Assembly: GCF_000021745.1 (NCBI RefSeq)
Contig: NC_011666.1
Coordinates: forward strand, 1,116,001 to 1,180,000
Source: Methylocella silvestris BL2
GTDB taxonomy: Bacteria; Pseudomonadota; Alphaproteobacteria; Rhizobiales; Beijerinckiaceae
DNA length: 64,000 nucleotides
Direction: 5' to 3'
Every line of letters begins with the position of its first letter. Within the stretch, counting starts at the first letter, position 1. Made by a program: the position numbers and the translations under genes. The notes below the pieces were generated by a model that saw nothing but the letters and a program-made list of their open reading frames with translations, did no database searches and had not been told where the DNA came from. Shown one piece after another: positions 46,041 to 54,636 of this stretch.

Positions 46041-46851
46041 CGCGAAAACAACCCTCGTCATGATCCCAGAGAATGGCGATAGGATCGGCGCCATTGGCGG
46101 GACCTATCGCGCGCGCCTTGAGGATGCGGATCGACCATGCGGCGAGGCCTGGCTGCGGCAGTTCTTGCCGGGCTGGAAGCGGCAGCCCCGACAATGGAGA
46201 TCCGCGCGGCGCGCCGCCTGAGCGCGCGGCGGAAATCTCAAAGCGGGTATGAGCGCAGGACGACAGCCGACCGGCTCCGCCCGCCATGCCGGCGGCGAGC
46301 AGCAGGGCGCCGGCGCCGCCGGCCTGCGCCGCAAGAGCAAGACGACGCGAGACGGGAAGGCCATAGAGTTTTTCGAGCGTCCAGATTTCGCCGACCACCG
46401 CCGCAGCGGCGCGGCATTTCAAGGCTTCCTCCATCGTCCAGAGACTGTCCCTTGCGCTGGCCGTGCGCACCAGAATGAAGCAAGCGGGGTCGAGGCCGTA
46501 AAGGGCGAGCCCCGGGCCATAGGGGGCGCCCCCTTCGCGGCCGGCGAAATCCTCGACGATCCATATGATGGCGGAGCGGCCGGGGGCGGCCTCCGCTTTG
46601 AAGCGGGCGCAAAGGGCGAGCGCGAAGCCTGAAGCGGCCGGGCCGTCGCCGGCGGAAGCCGGGGCGATCTCGTGCAGGACGCCGCGGCCAAGCCCATGCA
46701 GCGCCCGGTCGAGACGGCAATTGTCCCCAAACCGGATTTTTCTTGCGGGAAGCGCGCTATTTTCGATGCAGCCGATTTTTTGGCGCAGAAAATCCAGCCG
46801 GTCCGATCGATGGGCAAGCGGCGTCGGCGGCTTCACAGGGCCATGCGGCAT
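45913..46851 (-). CDS. imuA: ImuA, SOS mutasome protein
   Basis: A 312-residue RecA/SulA-like protein of the imuA group: DRLDFLRQKIGCIE start, LHGLGRGVLHEIAPA, IIWIVEDFAGREGGAPYGPG and TMEEALKCRAAAAVVGEIW. It is required with ImuB and DnaE2 for damage-induced mutagenesis. The start at 46851 (MPHGPVKPP) matches homologues. Its 3' end runs 128 bases into imuB, a longer overlap than usual. A LexA box lies 43 bases upstream of the start. Confidence 0.88.
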   Translation of the reverse strand: MPHGPVKPPTPLAHRSDRLDFLRQKIGCIENSALPARKIRFGDNCRLDRALHGLGRGVLHEIAPASAGDGPAASGFALALCARFKAEAAPGRSAIIWIVEDFAGREGGAPYGPGLALYGLDPACFILVRTASARDSLWTMEEALKCRAAAAVVGEIWTLEKLYGLPVSRRLALAAQAGGAGALLLAAGMAGGAGRLSSCAHTRFEISAARSGGAPRGSPLSGLPLPARQELPQPGLAAWSIRILKARAIGPANGADPIAILWDHDEGCFRDAFPLRFSADASDRPDHPAHARAGSRGISREIKEGINFRQSA

Positions 46852-46893
46852 GGGCTCCAGCAGCAAAGGCTTGCTCCAGTCAACGGTCAGAAT

Positions 46894-46908
46894 GTTCGCT
46901 ATTTGTTC
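46894..46908. promoter_or_regulatory. LexA-binding SOS box
   Basis: The sequence GTTC-GCTATTT-GTTC fits the alphaproteobacterial LexA operator (GTTC-N7-GTTC direct repeat) exactly. It lies 43-57 bases upstream of the imuA start, where it would control imuA-imuB-dnaE2 in response to DNA damage. Confidence 0.85.
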
Positions 46909-47047
46909 TAATAGATTCCCGCTTGAGACAAAAGAGTCAAGGCGGATTCCGGCGAACTCTCGCAAAGGGCAAGCTTCCCGCGAGCTTCACGGTTTACGCT
47001 TCGCCAAGTCGCCGGCGCCGGCGCTGTCTCCGCTTCATTCGGCGGGC

Positions 47048-47908
47048 TCAGCGGCGGGATAATCGTCGCGATTGAAGTTTCGGGATCAGCGCAAGAATGG
47101 CGAGGACGGCGGCGCGCACCGCCTCGTCAAGAGTGAGGCGCCCCCCGCCACGGATCAGAGTGTTGCCTGGCCTGTCTGCCTCGTCGACCCGACGCAGCCG
47201 ACGCGGCGCGGCGAGCGAGGACTGCGGCCGGAGCGAGGCGAGCGGCGGCACATGGATAAAGCCGACCAGCGCGTTCGGATGGCAGCTCAACGATAAAAAC
47301 AGGGTTTGATTGCAGACATAATCGCCGGCGTCGATCGAAACGGCGGCGTGAAACCCGCCGCGGCGAAGTCTGGCGGCAATCAGGCCGGCGGGCGCGCTCG
47401 ATTTTAAGCTTTGGGCGGCGCCCCTCGGAGATTGCGGCCTGCCGGCGCGGATCGGGTCCATTTGATCCCTGCCTGTGAGCGGTTGGCTCCCACCGGCCAG
47501 CGCTTGCCCCTCCCCGCTTGGGACGCGCCGGCCTTCGTCGCTTGGGACCTGAACGCCGTCGACGCCGGTCTGACTCCCGCCGGCGAGAAGAAGGCGTCTT
47601 TGCGCAAAGGCTCCCGCGGCGTCCGGCCGCAAGAGGCTGATGCGGTTAAAGGCTCGCGTCTCGACGCAGAGCTTGCTTCGCCGGCTGGCGAGGCCAAAAT
47701 GCAGAATTGCGTCGGGCGCCGCCTCCCGCGTCAAAGCCTCGAGGCGCGGCTCTATCTCGGCATAGACGACCGGGAGCACGCTGAGATCAAGCTCGAGGCC
47801 GGCCCGCGCCAGACGCGGCCGATGGCGGGCCAGATTGGCGATGATCCGTTCGGTCGGATTGCGCGGGGCGCCGGGAAAGCCGCCAAAGCCCGTGACAAGA
47901 ATACGCAT
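47048..47908 (-). CDS. pcp: Pyrrolidone-carboxylate peptidase with internal insertion
   Basis: A 286-residue C15-family cysteine peptidase that removes N-terminal pyroglutamate. Start 47908 gives MRILVTGFGGFPGAPRNPTE. The triad is present: Glu83 (CVETRAFN), Cys199 (DAGDYVCNQ) and His219 (GFIHVPP). Typical members are about 200-220 residues. The extra length is a low-complexity stretch at about residues 104-170 with two AGGSQ units and Gly/Ser/Arg/Gln bias, placed between strands and away from the triad. Activity is therefore plausible. Confidence 0.85.
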   Translation of the reverse strand: MRILVTGFGGFPGAPRNPTERIIANLARHRPRLARAGLELDLSVLPVVYAEIEPRLEALTREAAPDAILHFGLASRRSKLCVETRAFNRISLLRPDAAGAFAQRRLLLAGGSQTGVDGVQVPSDEGRRVPSGEGQALAGGSQPLTGRDQMDPIRAGRPQSPRGAAQSLKSSAPAGLIAARLRRGGFHAAVSIDAGDYVCNQTLFLSLSCHPNALVGFIHVPPLASLRPQSSLAAPRRLRRVDEADRPGNTLIRGGGRLTLDEAVRAAVLAILALIPKLQSRRLSRR

Positions 47909-48135
47909 GAATGTTCGCGGGGTTGGATCCCGAAGCGGCGCGGCGCCCGTGCAGACGGGTTTGCGCGATTTTGGGCGCACGGACAAGGCTGACGGAGCGC
48001 GCCGACGCAATACGCCAACGGCCTTCGCCGAGCGCGCGTCGCATTGCCGACACGATCGGGGGCCATTCAGAAGACGCAGCCCTTTAAGCTTCCAGTAAGC
48101 GTCGCAGCGTTGAAAGGGGCCGATGCGCTAACGCG

Positions 48136-48243
48136 TGATGCCGAAAAGTTGCAGACTTCTCGGGCCGACATCATGCTTTTAAAATTTGGCGTCGATCCCG
48201 TTTCATGGTTTTGGACCGGTCCAAAACCATCGTGATCGATGCG
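48136..48243 (-). repeat. Dispersed intergenic repeat, copy with perfect 26-bp palindrome
   Basis: Reverse complement of this segment aligns along its length with 59846-59960. It contains a stem built from TGATGCCGAAAAGT and ACTTCTCGGGCCGACATCA, and a perfect 26-bp palindrome at 48205-48230 (ATGGTTTTGGACC and its complement). It sits upstream of the DUF900 hydrolase gene, whose in-frame ATG at 48205 lies inside the palindrome and is therefore not taken as the start. Confidence 0.75.
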
Positions 48244-48267
48244 CGCGACGAATTTCGAGGCGAAGAC

Positions 48268-49515
48268 ATGCGGCTTACGCGCGCGGCGCGAACCATTTCC
48301 GTCCTTGCCCGGCCGGCGCTGCTGATCGCCGGCCTGCTGGCGCTTGCGGGCTGCGGCGGCGGAATGACGGATCTCGACGGCGCGGGCGCCGGGCCGCGCC
48401 CGACCTCGGTGTTTGTCGTCTCGACGCGCAAGGGCGAAAGCGGTCCCGCCAGCGAACTCAGCAATGATGGAAACGAGCGCTATTCGCTGCAGATGATCGG
48501 CGCGCCGCTCAATCACCAGATCGGACAATTGGAGCGCCCTTCCATCGGCAGTCCCGATCCCGCGCGTCATTTTGCGCTTCAGACGCGCCGCGCGCTCGAC
48601 GAGGATGGTTTTACGGCCGCGCTCGCCACGCATCTGTCGGGGCGCATCGGCTCCAACCGCGACGTTCTCCTTTATGTGCACGGCTTCAACACGAGCTATG
48701 ACGAGTCGCGGTTCCGGCTCGCGCAGATCGTCGCGGACGGCCGCTTTGGCGGCGTCGCCGTCCTGTTCACCTGGCCGTCGACGAATAATCTGCTCGACTA
48801 TGGCGCGGCGAAAGAGAATGCGACGATCTCGCGGGACGCGCTGGCGAAGCTGATCCGGCAGCTGACGGATGCGCCCGACGTCGGGCGCGTGCACATCCTC
48901 GCCCATTCGATGGGGGCCTGGCTGACCATGGAGGCGCTGCGCCAGGATTTTATCGCGGGCGGCGCGCGGCTGAACGACAAGCTGGGCGATATCATGCTGG
49001 CCGCTCCCGACATCGATCTGAATGTTTTCCGCCAGCAGATCAGCCGCCTCGACGCGTCGCACATCTTCGTGCTCGTTGCAGCCAATGATCGCGCCTTGTC
49101 GCTCTCGCGCACGCTGACCAGTGATCGGCCGCGCCTCGGCGCGCTCGATCCGAAGAACCCGGCCGACCGATCGGCGCTCGAGACGCTCGGCGTCAGGGTT
49201 TATGATCTGAGCCGGGAGGCTGATATATTCATCGGCCACGGCGCCTATGCGGACGCGCCCGACGCGCTGCGCACCATCGGCGCGCAGATCGCCGCGCCGC
49301 GGCCGCAAGACTCCAATGTTCAGGCGGTTCTCGGCGAAAACCCCATCGACGACCGCATTCACGCCACGCCCTTGCCGCCGCCGGCCGCTGCAGCGCCTGG
49401 CGCGCCCGCCGCCGCTCCGGCCCGCCCCGAGGCGCCGATCAGTGCGGTGGTCCCGCTTGCGACGGCGACGCCGGGTTCCGCGACGCCGGCGTCTTCCGCC
49501 GCGCCGACGCCCTGA
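48268..49515 (+). CDS. Alpha/beta hydrolase lipoprotein, DUF900 family (second copy)
   Basis: A 415-residue predicted lipoprotein with a lipobox (LLIAGLLALAGC), a DUF900 core with LLYVHGFNTSYDESRF and the nucleophile motif LAHSMGAWL, then LAAPDIDLNVF. The C-terminal 60 residues are Ala/Pro-rich and probably disordered. It is a paralogue of 8066-9283, sharing the HGFN, FTWPS and AHSMG motifs in order. The start at 48268 avoids the repeat. Substrate unknown. Confidence 0.8.
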   Translation: MRLTRAARTISVLARPALLIAGLLALAGCGGGMTDLDGAGAGPRPTSVFVVSTRKGESGPASELSNDGNERYSLQMIGAPLNHQIGQLERPSIGSPDPARHFALQTRRALDEDGFTAALATHLSGRIGSNRDVLLYVHGFNTSYDESRFRLAQIVADGRFGGVAVLFTWPSTNNLLDYGAAKENATISRDALAKLIRQLTDAPDVGRVHILAHSMGAWLTMEALRQDFIAGGARLNDKLGDIMLAAPDIDLNVFRQQISRLDASHIFVLVAANDRALSLSRTLTSDRPRLGALDPKNPADRSALETLGVRVYDLSREADIFIGHGAYADAPDALRTIGAQIAAPRPQDSNVQAVLGENPIDDRIHATPLPPPAAAAPGAPAAAPARPEAPISAVVPLATATPGSATPASSAAPTP

Positions 49516-49970
49516 AGATTGTCAAAAAATTTTATTTCTCGTGGAACTTTGCGCGGCGGCGCGCGTTCGCCTAGGCGTTATTGCAACCAAGGCTAAGCTT
49601 GATGCGATCTGCGCATCCCTACAACGAGACGGAACTTTGCCGGATTTCACGGAACGGTCGTAATTACTTTAAAGTAAAGTCGTTCAGTCTCGACCAACTC
49701 GAAGCTTATAATTGTTCCACGTTCAATTTAAACTGAGCCTTAATCAGCTTTTGTTGAAGTGTGGATCGACTGATCAAAAATCCGTATAGTTGTGCTGCAA
49801 AGCAACATAAATTATTCACATTGACGCCCTAATATGAATAGTATTAACTTACGTCATGTAGACGTCCCGGCGGCGCCGCCTAAGCCGCCATAACGTCTCC
49901 ACCAAGCCTCCATCCATGCTGTTTCCCCTGCTAGCATGGGCCAGAAGGCGAGTAGCGAAGCGAGGGTGTC
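49516..49970. other. AT-richer intergenic region, no supported gene
   Basis: About 450 bases, relatively AT-rich between 49660 and 49860. I see no coding frame with recognisable content. A TTGACG at 49821-49826 could be part of the promoter of the following gene, but a matching -10 element is not clear. GGCGGCGCCGCC near 49869 is self-complementary. Confidence 0.4.
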
Positions 49971-50273
49971 ATGTGCTTAATCGCTGAAGTCGTGCATTCC
50001 TGCTCCCACGAGAAGGTCGCTCATGCGGCTGTCGCCTCGATCGGTACGGATTTCGCCGGCAAGGTGAAGGCGACCGCGAGCGTCTATGGCATGTCCATGG
50101 GCGCGTTTGCCGCGCGCACAGTCGTCCAGTTCGGCCGCACCTGCGGGGGCGAGGAAAAACAAAACCTGCGGCGTCTGATGAAAGGGACGGATCAGCCGAT
50201 CCTGATCGCTCTTGAACATATTTTGAAGCCCGTCGTCGAACACGCCGCGACGCCGCAGAGCGCGGACGCGTAA
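49971..50273 (+). CDS. Conserved hypothetical protein (100 aa)
   Basis: A 100-residue soluble protein beginning MCLIAEVVHSCSHEKVA, with a mid-section GMSMGAFAARTVVQFGR and RLMKGTDQPILIALEHILKP. I recall similar proteins in Rhizobiales with an MCLIAEVVHSCPHE-like start, of unknown function. An intrinsic terminator follows at 50350-50373, so it is monocistronic. Confidence 0.7.
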   Translation: MCLIAEVVHSCSHEKVAHAAVASIGTDFAGKVKATASVYGMSMGAFAARTVVQFGRTCGGEEKQNLRRLMKGTDQPILIALEHILKPVVEHAATPQSADA

Positions 50274-50349
50274 GAGCGTCCCGTTCGCAGGCAGATTGAG
50301 CGCCGCCGCCAACTGTCGAGGGCCAAAAACTTCGATCTTGAAATGACAG

Positions 50350-50373
50350 GGAGCGCTTCAAGCGCTCCTTTTT
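50350..50373 (+). terminator. Intrinsic terminator
   Basis: Stem GGAGCGC (50350-50356) with GCGCTCC (50362-50368), loop TTCAA, followed by TTTTT. It is downstream of the 100-residue hypothetical gene. Confidence 0.8.
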
Positions 50374-50554
50374 CGTGAAAGAAGCAGAAGCTTCATGCAG
50401 ACGACATGAAGCCGCCCACGCTTCTTTTCGTCGAAGAACGGAGAGCTGCACCGCGCCCTGCGCTCTTTTATTTCACCTTTTCTTGATTAGACGTCCGGGA
50501 TCCGCCTTGCCGTTCCGCTCTGCTGCGATGCGGCAGGTCTCTTCAAGCCGTCGT

Positions 50555-51349
50555 CTATTGCGCCCGGTTAAGCGGCGACTGAAATGAGGCGGCCTCCGCG
50601 CCAAACTCCGCCACCCGCGGCAAAGACTGCGTGTGAAGCCCGCATTCGACCTTGGCGCGGCCGCGCCAGCGTCCGGCGCGGGGATCCTCGCCGGGCCTTA
50701 CCTTCGAGGTGCAGGGAATGCAGCCAATCGAGGGGTAACCCTTGGCGACAAGCTCATGACGCGGCAAATCATGGGCGCGCAGATAATTCAGGATCTGCGT
50801 CGGCGACCAGTTCGCGAGCGGATTGATCTTGGTGCGATTGTCTTCCGTCTCGAAAAGCGGCAGCGCCGCGCGCGTTGATGCCTGGAAGCGCTTGCGGCCG
50901 CTGATCCAGGCGTCGAACCCGTCGAGCGCCCGCGCCAGCGGAATGACCTTGCGGATTTCGCAGCAGCGATCGGGATGGCTCGACCACAGAAAAGTCTCGG
51001 GATCCTCGCTCTCGAGCGTCGCCTCGTCCGGGACCAGAGTGACGACGTGGGTGAGGCCCAGGCGCTCGATCAATTTGTCTCGATAGGCCAATGTTTCCGG
51101 AAACAGGACGCCGGTGTCGAGAAAAAGGACCGGAAGCGACCGATCGATCTCAGCGATCATATGCAGCAGCACCGCTGAATCCGCGCCGAAACTGGAAACA
51201 AGCGCGAGCTTGCCCGGAAACAGATCCTCGATTGCAATGCGCAACAGACGCTGCGGGTTGAGCGCCCAAAATCGATCGGCGATGCCGGCGATCGCCGCCT
51301 CATCGCCAAGTCGTGAAACCAGCGCCTCGCTTAACTCCGTCGCCATCAA
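50555..51349 (-). CDS. cysH: Assimilatory APS/PAPS reductase (CysH)
   Basis: A 264-residue reductase of activated sulfate to sulfite. Motifs: SSFGADSAVLLHM (nucleotide site), LDTGVLFPETL, and the two cysteine pairs of the iron-sulfur form, RCCEIRK and GCIPCTSKV, with ECGLH at the C-terminus as nucleophile. The cysteine pairs indicate the 4Fe-4S, APS-using type. It is divergent from cysT-cysW-cysA, sharing an AT-rich intergenic region. ATG at 51346 is an equally possible start. Confidence 0.92.
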   Translation of the reverse strand: MMATELSEALVSRLGDEAAIAGIADRFWALNPQRLLRIAIEDLFPGKLALVSSFGADSAVLLHMIAEIDRSLPVLFLDTGVLFPETLAYRDKLIERLGLTHVVTLVPDEATLESEDPETFLWSSHPDRCCEIRKVIPLARALDGFDAWISGRKRFQASTRAALPLFETEDNRTKINPLANWSPTQILNYLRAHDLPRHELVAKGYPSIGCIPCTSKVRPGEDPRAGRWRGRAKVECGLHTQSLPRVAEFGAEAASFQSPLNRAQ

Positions 51350-51608
51350 TGCCCTCCAATCCCTTCAATCCGACGCCCGAGGCTTAAAATGACCGCCCGG
51401 GACGAGGCCGCGACTCAAGCTATCACAGCTCCAGTTTGCAAATATAGGATAAATCCGCAAGAAATGCGATAAATACATTATTATACATTTTAATTTAGTT
51501 TAATAGGGGTTGCCGCAGCCGAAAATCTCGGCTAGCGTACAGTCCACAATCTCTGTAGATAAAGTTCAATAGATTGGGCGCGTCACGCCCCGCATCGAAA
51601 GGCTAACC
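51350..51608. promoter_or_regulatory. Divergent cysH/cysT promoter region
   Basis: The 259 bases between the divergent sulfur genes are AT-rich from about 51430 to 51510, unlike the flanking coding DNA, and should hold both promoters. A small hairpin (AGCCGA/TCGGCT, near 51518-51534) is visible. No regulator site is assigned. Confidence 0.45.
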
Positions 51609-52454
51609 GTGTCCCTGAGCGCCCTGTCCCTGAAGCGAAGTTCGATCCTGCCGGGGTTCGGTTTGTCTCTTGGCTACACGCTGGTCTACCTCAGCATTAT
51701 CGTGCTTCTTCCGCTGGCGGCGCTCGTCTTGAAAGCGAGCGGGCTCGGACTTTCCGGCCTCTGGAGCATCGGCGTTCAGCCGCGCGTCTTCGCCGCCTTG
51801 AAAACCAGTTTTACGCTGGCCCTCGCCGCCGCTGCAATCAATGTCGTATTCGGCGTCATCGTCGCCTGGGTGCTGACCCGCTATGAGTTTCCCGGCCGCC
51901 GCCTGCTCGACGCGGCGGTGGACCTGCCTTTCGCGCTGCCGACCGCCGTCGCCGGCATCGCGCTCGCGGCGATCTATGCGCCGAATGGCTGGATCGGCGC
52001 CCTCATCGCTCCGCTCGGCTGGAAAATCGCCTTTACGCCGCTTGGCATTGTCATTGCGCTGATCTTCATCGGGCTGCCATTCATCGTGCGCACGGTCCAG
52101 CCAGTCATCGTCGATCTCGAACAGGACGTCGAGGAAGCCTCGGCCTCACTCGGCGCGACGCGGCTTCAGACGCTGTCGCGGGTCATTCTGCCGGCCTTGA
52201 CGCCGGCGCTCCTCACCGGCTTCGCCCTCGCCTTCGCCCGCGGCGTCGGCGAATACGGATCGGTGATCTTCATCGCCGGCAATCTGCCTTTCATATCGGA
52301 GATTGCGCCGCTGCTGATCGTCGTGAAGCTCGAAGAATTCAACTACGAGGGAGCGACCGCGATCGCAATCTGGATGCTCGCGATCTCCTTTTTCATCCTT
52401 TTGGCGATCAATCTGATCCAGGCCTGGAGCCGCAGGAGATTCGGGAATGTCTGA
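51609..52454 (+). CDS. cysT: Sulfate/thiosulfate ABC transporter permease CysT (CysU)
   Basis: A 281-residue, six-helix permease with the family N-terminus GFGLSLGYTLVYLSIIVLLP, an FALPTAVAGIALA segment and the EAA loop EEASASLGATRLQTLSRVILP that docks the ATPase. The start is GTG at 51609 after AAAGG. It overlaps cysW by eight bases. Confidence 0.93.
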   Translation: MSLSALSLKRSSILPGFGLSLGYTLVYLSIIVLLPLAALVLKASGLGLSGLWSIGVQPRVFAALKTSFTLALAAAAINVVFGVIVAWVLTRYEFPGRRLLDAAVDLPFALPTAVAGIALAAIYAPNGWIGALIAPLGWKIAFTPLGIVIALIFIGLPFIVRTVQPVIVDLEQDVEEASASLGATRLQTLSRVILPALTPALLTGFALAFARGVGEYGSVIFIAGNLPFISEIAPLLIVVKLEEFNYEGATAIAIWMLAISFFILLAINLIQAWSRRRFGNV

Positions 52455-53370
52455 GGCGGCGACGGGCTGGACGGCGGCCGTAGACACCGTCTTGAGCGGT
52501 CCCGAAAAAAAAGCGGTGCGGCGCTCGCGCAGCCCCGTCACGGGCGAAAGCGATCTTCTGAAGGCCTTGCTGATCGGCGTGACCGTCGTCTTCCTCGCCC
52601 TATTTCTCATCCTGCCGCTCGCCATCGTCTTCACGGAGGCTTTCAGCAATGGCATCGCTGCCTATTGGGGAGCGCTCGTCTCGCCCGACGCCCGCTCGGC
52701 GATCGGCCTCACACTGACGGTCGCCGCGATCGCGGTGCCCGCGAATATCATGTTCGGCCTCGCCGCGGCCTGGGCCATCGCCAAATTCCGTTTCCCCGGC
52801 AAGAGCTTCCTCATCACGCTGATCGATCTGCCCTTTTCCGTCTCGCCCGTCGTCGCCGGGCTGATGTTCGTACTGCTATTTGGCGCGCATGGCCTGCTCG
52901 GCCCCTGGCTCATTGCGCATGATCTTGAAATCATCTTCGCCGTTCCGGGCATTGTGCTGGCGACCATCTTCGTGACCTTCCCCTTCGTCGCGCGCGAACT
53001 GATCGCCCTCATGGAGGATCAGGGCACCGGCGATGAGGAGACGGCGCTGTCGCTCGGGGCGAGCGGCTTTTCGACCTTCATGCGGGTGACCTTGCCCAAC
53101 ATCAAATGGGCGCTGCTCTATGGCGTGCTGCTCTGCAACGCCCGCGCGATGGGCGAATTCGGCGCCGTATCGGTGGTCTCCGGCCATATTCGCGGCAAGA
53201 CCAACACCATGCCGCTGCATGTCGAGATTCTCTACAATGAATACAATATCGCGGCCGCCTTCGCCGTCGCTTCGCTGCTGGCCCTGCTGGCGCTGATCAC
53301 CCTCGTCCTCAAGACCGTGCTTGAAACGCGCTTCAACGACGCCTTGCCCGGCAAGGCGCGCGGCCACTGA
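52447..53370 (+). CDS. cysW: Sulfate/thiosulfate ABC transporter permease CysW
   Basis: A 307-residue permease, partner of CysT, with VFLALFLILPLAIVFTEAF as first helix and an EAA loop DEETALSLGASGFSTFMRVTLP. It ends in a helix and a short basic tail. It overlaps cysT and is followed by cysA after 58 bases. Confidence 0.93.
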   Translation: MSEAATGWTAAVDTVLSGPEKKAVRRSRSPVTGESDLLKALLIGVTVVFLALFLILPLAIVFTEAFSNGIAAYWGALVSPDARSAIGLTLTVAAIAVPANIMFGLAAAWAIAKFRFPGKSFLITLIDLPFSVSPVVAGLMFVLLFGAHGLLGPWLIAHDLEIIFAVPGIVLATIFVTFPFVARELIALMEDQGTGDEETALSLGASGFSTFMRVTLPNIKWALLYGVLLCNARAMGEFGAVSVVSGHIRGKTNTMPLHVEILYNEYNIAAAFAVASLLALLALITLVLKTVLETRFNDALPGKARGH

Positions 53371-53428
53371 TCACGACGCTTCTTCGGGCCGCACGCGGCG
53401 ACGATCCAAGATTACGAAAGCAGATTCG

Positions 53429-54520
53429 ATGCAGATACGCGCTCAAGACATCGTCAAAAGCTTCCCCGGCGCCCGCCGTTCAGCGCTTGAAGGGGTGAGC
53501 CTCAACGTCGGCAGCGGCGAGCTTGTCGCTCTGCTCGGTCCCTCCGGCGGCGGCAAGACGACGCTTTTGCGGATCATCGCCGGCCTCGACCTCCCCGACT
53601 CCGGCAAGGTTTTCTTCGGCGACGAAGACGCCTCGGAAAAGAGCGTTCAGGAGCGCCGCGTCGGCTTCGTCTTTCAGAATTATGCGCTGTTCAAACATCT
53701 GACCGTCGAGGACAATATCGGCTTCGGACTTGACGTTCGCGACCGCGCGCAGCGGCCGCCCAAAGCCGAGATCCGCCGTCGCGCGCTTGAACTGCTCGAT
53801 CTCGTCCAGCTGAAGGGCCTCGAAAAACGCCGCCCGTCGCAGCTCTCGGGCGGTCAGCGCCAGCGGGTCGCGCTCGCCCGTGCGCTTGCGGTCGAGCCGC
53901 GCGTGCTTTTGCTCGACGAACCCTTCGGCGCGCTCGACGCCAAGGTGCGGCGGGAGCTGCGCAGCTGGCTGCGCGAGTTCCATGCGCGCACCGGCCATAC
54001 GACCATCTTCGTGACTCATGATCAGGACGAAGCTCTTGAGCTTGCCGATCGCGTCGCCGTTCTGAACGGCGGCCATATCGAGCAGATTGGCACGCCGGAC
54101 GAAATTTACGATCATCCGGCGACGCCCTTCGTGAATGGATTTATCGGCGAGTCGACCGCCATCAGCGCGCATCTGCGCGAGGGTCAGGTCTTTCTTGGCG
54201 ATCACCGCCTCGAACTGCCGAAGGCGAACCGTCTCGCAACCTCGAGCGATGGCGAGGGCCAGCTGTTCGTCCGGCCACAGGATATTCTGATCGGCGAGGA
54301 AGGCCCCGGCGCGCTTCAGGCCGAGGTTCTGTCGGTGCGGCGCAGCGGCCCCACGCGGCGGGCGGAAATCGCCCTCCCCTATGAGCAATCCAGCATCGAG
54401 GTCGATACGCCGGCCTCTGTCACCTTCCAGCCCGGCGAGCGCGTGCCTGTCCGCTTCCTGCGCGGCACCTTCTTTCTCAAGGCAGACGCCGCCGGGGCCG
54501 CGGCCCACGCCAGAAGCTGA
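53429..54520 (+). CDS. cysA: Sulfate/thiosulfate ABC transporter ATPase CysA
   Basis: A 363-residue ATPase with Walker A GPSGGGKTT, Q-loop FQNYALF, signature LSGGQRQRVALARALA, Walker B VLLLDEPFGALD, H-loop VTHDQDEA and a C-terminal regulatory TOBE-like domain. The start at 53429 (MQIRAQDIVKSF) fits the family; a longer upstream frame overlaps cysW. No periplasmic sulfate-binding protein gene is present beside the operon. Confidence 0.93.
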   Translation: MQIRAQDIVKSFPGARRSALEGVSLNVGSGELVALLGPSGGGKTTLLRIIAGLDLPDSGKVFFGDEDASEKSVQERRVGFVFQNYALFKHLTVEDNIGFGLDVRDRAQRPPKAEIRRRALELLDLVQLKGLEKRRPSQLSGGQRQRVALARALAVEPRVLLLDEPFGALDAKVRRELRSWLREFHARTGHTTIFVTHDQDEALELADRVAVLNGGHIEQIGTPDEIYDHPATPFVNGFIGESTAISAHLREGQVFLGDHRLELPKANRLATSSDGEGQLFVRPQDILIGEEGPGALQAEVLSVRRSGPTRRAEIALPYEQSSIEVDTPASVTFQPGERVPVRFLRGTFFLKADAAGAAAHARS

Positions 54521-54636
54521 AGCGGCGAAGCCGTGCCCCCGACGGGCCGCGGCGCGCTTGACAAAAATTTGCTCCCTCACGTCTTGTGATCGAGGTTTAG
54601 ACGCGTTCCTTTCGACGACGTCGCCGCAGGATCACA

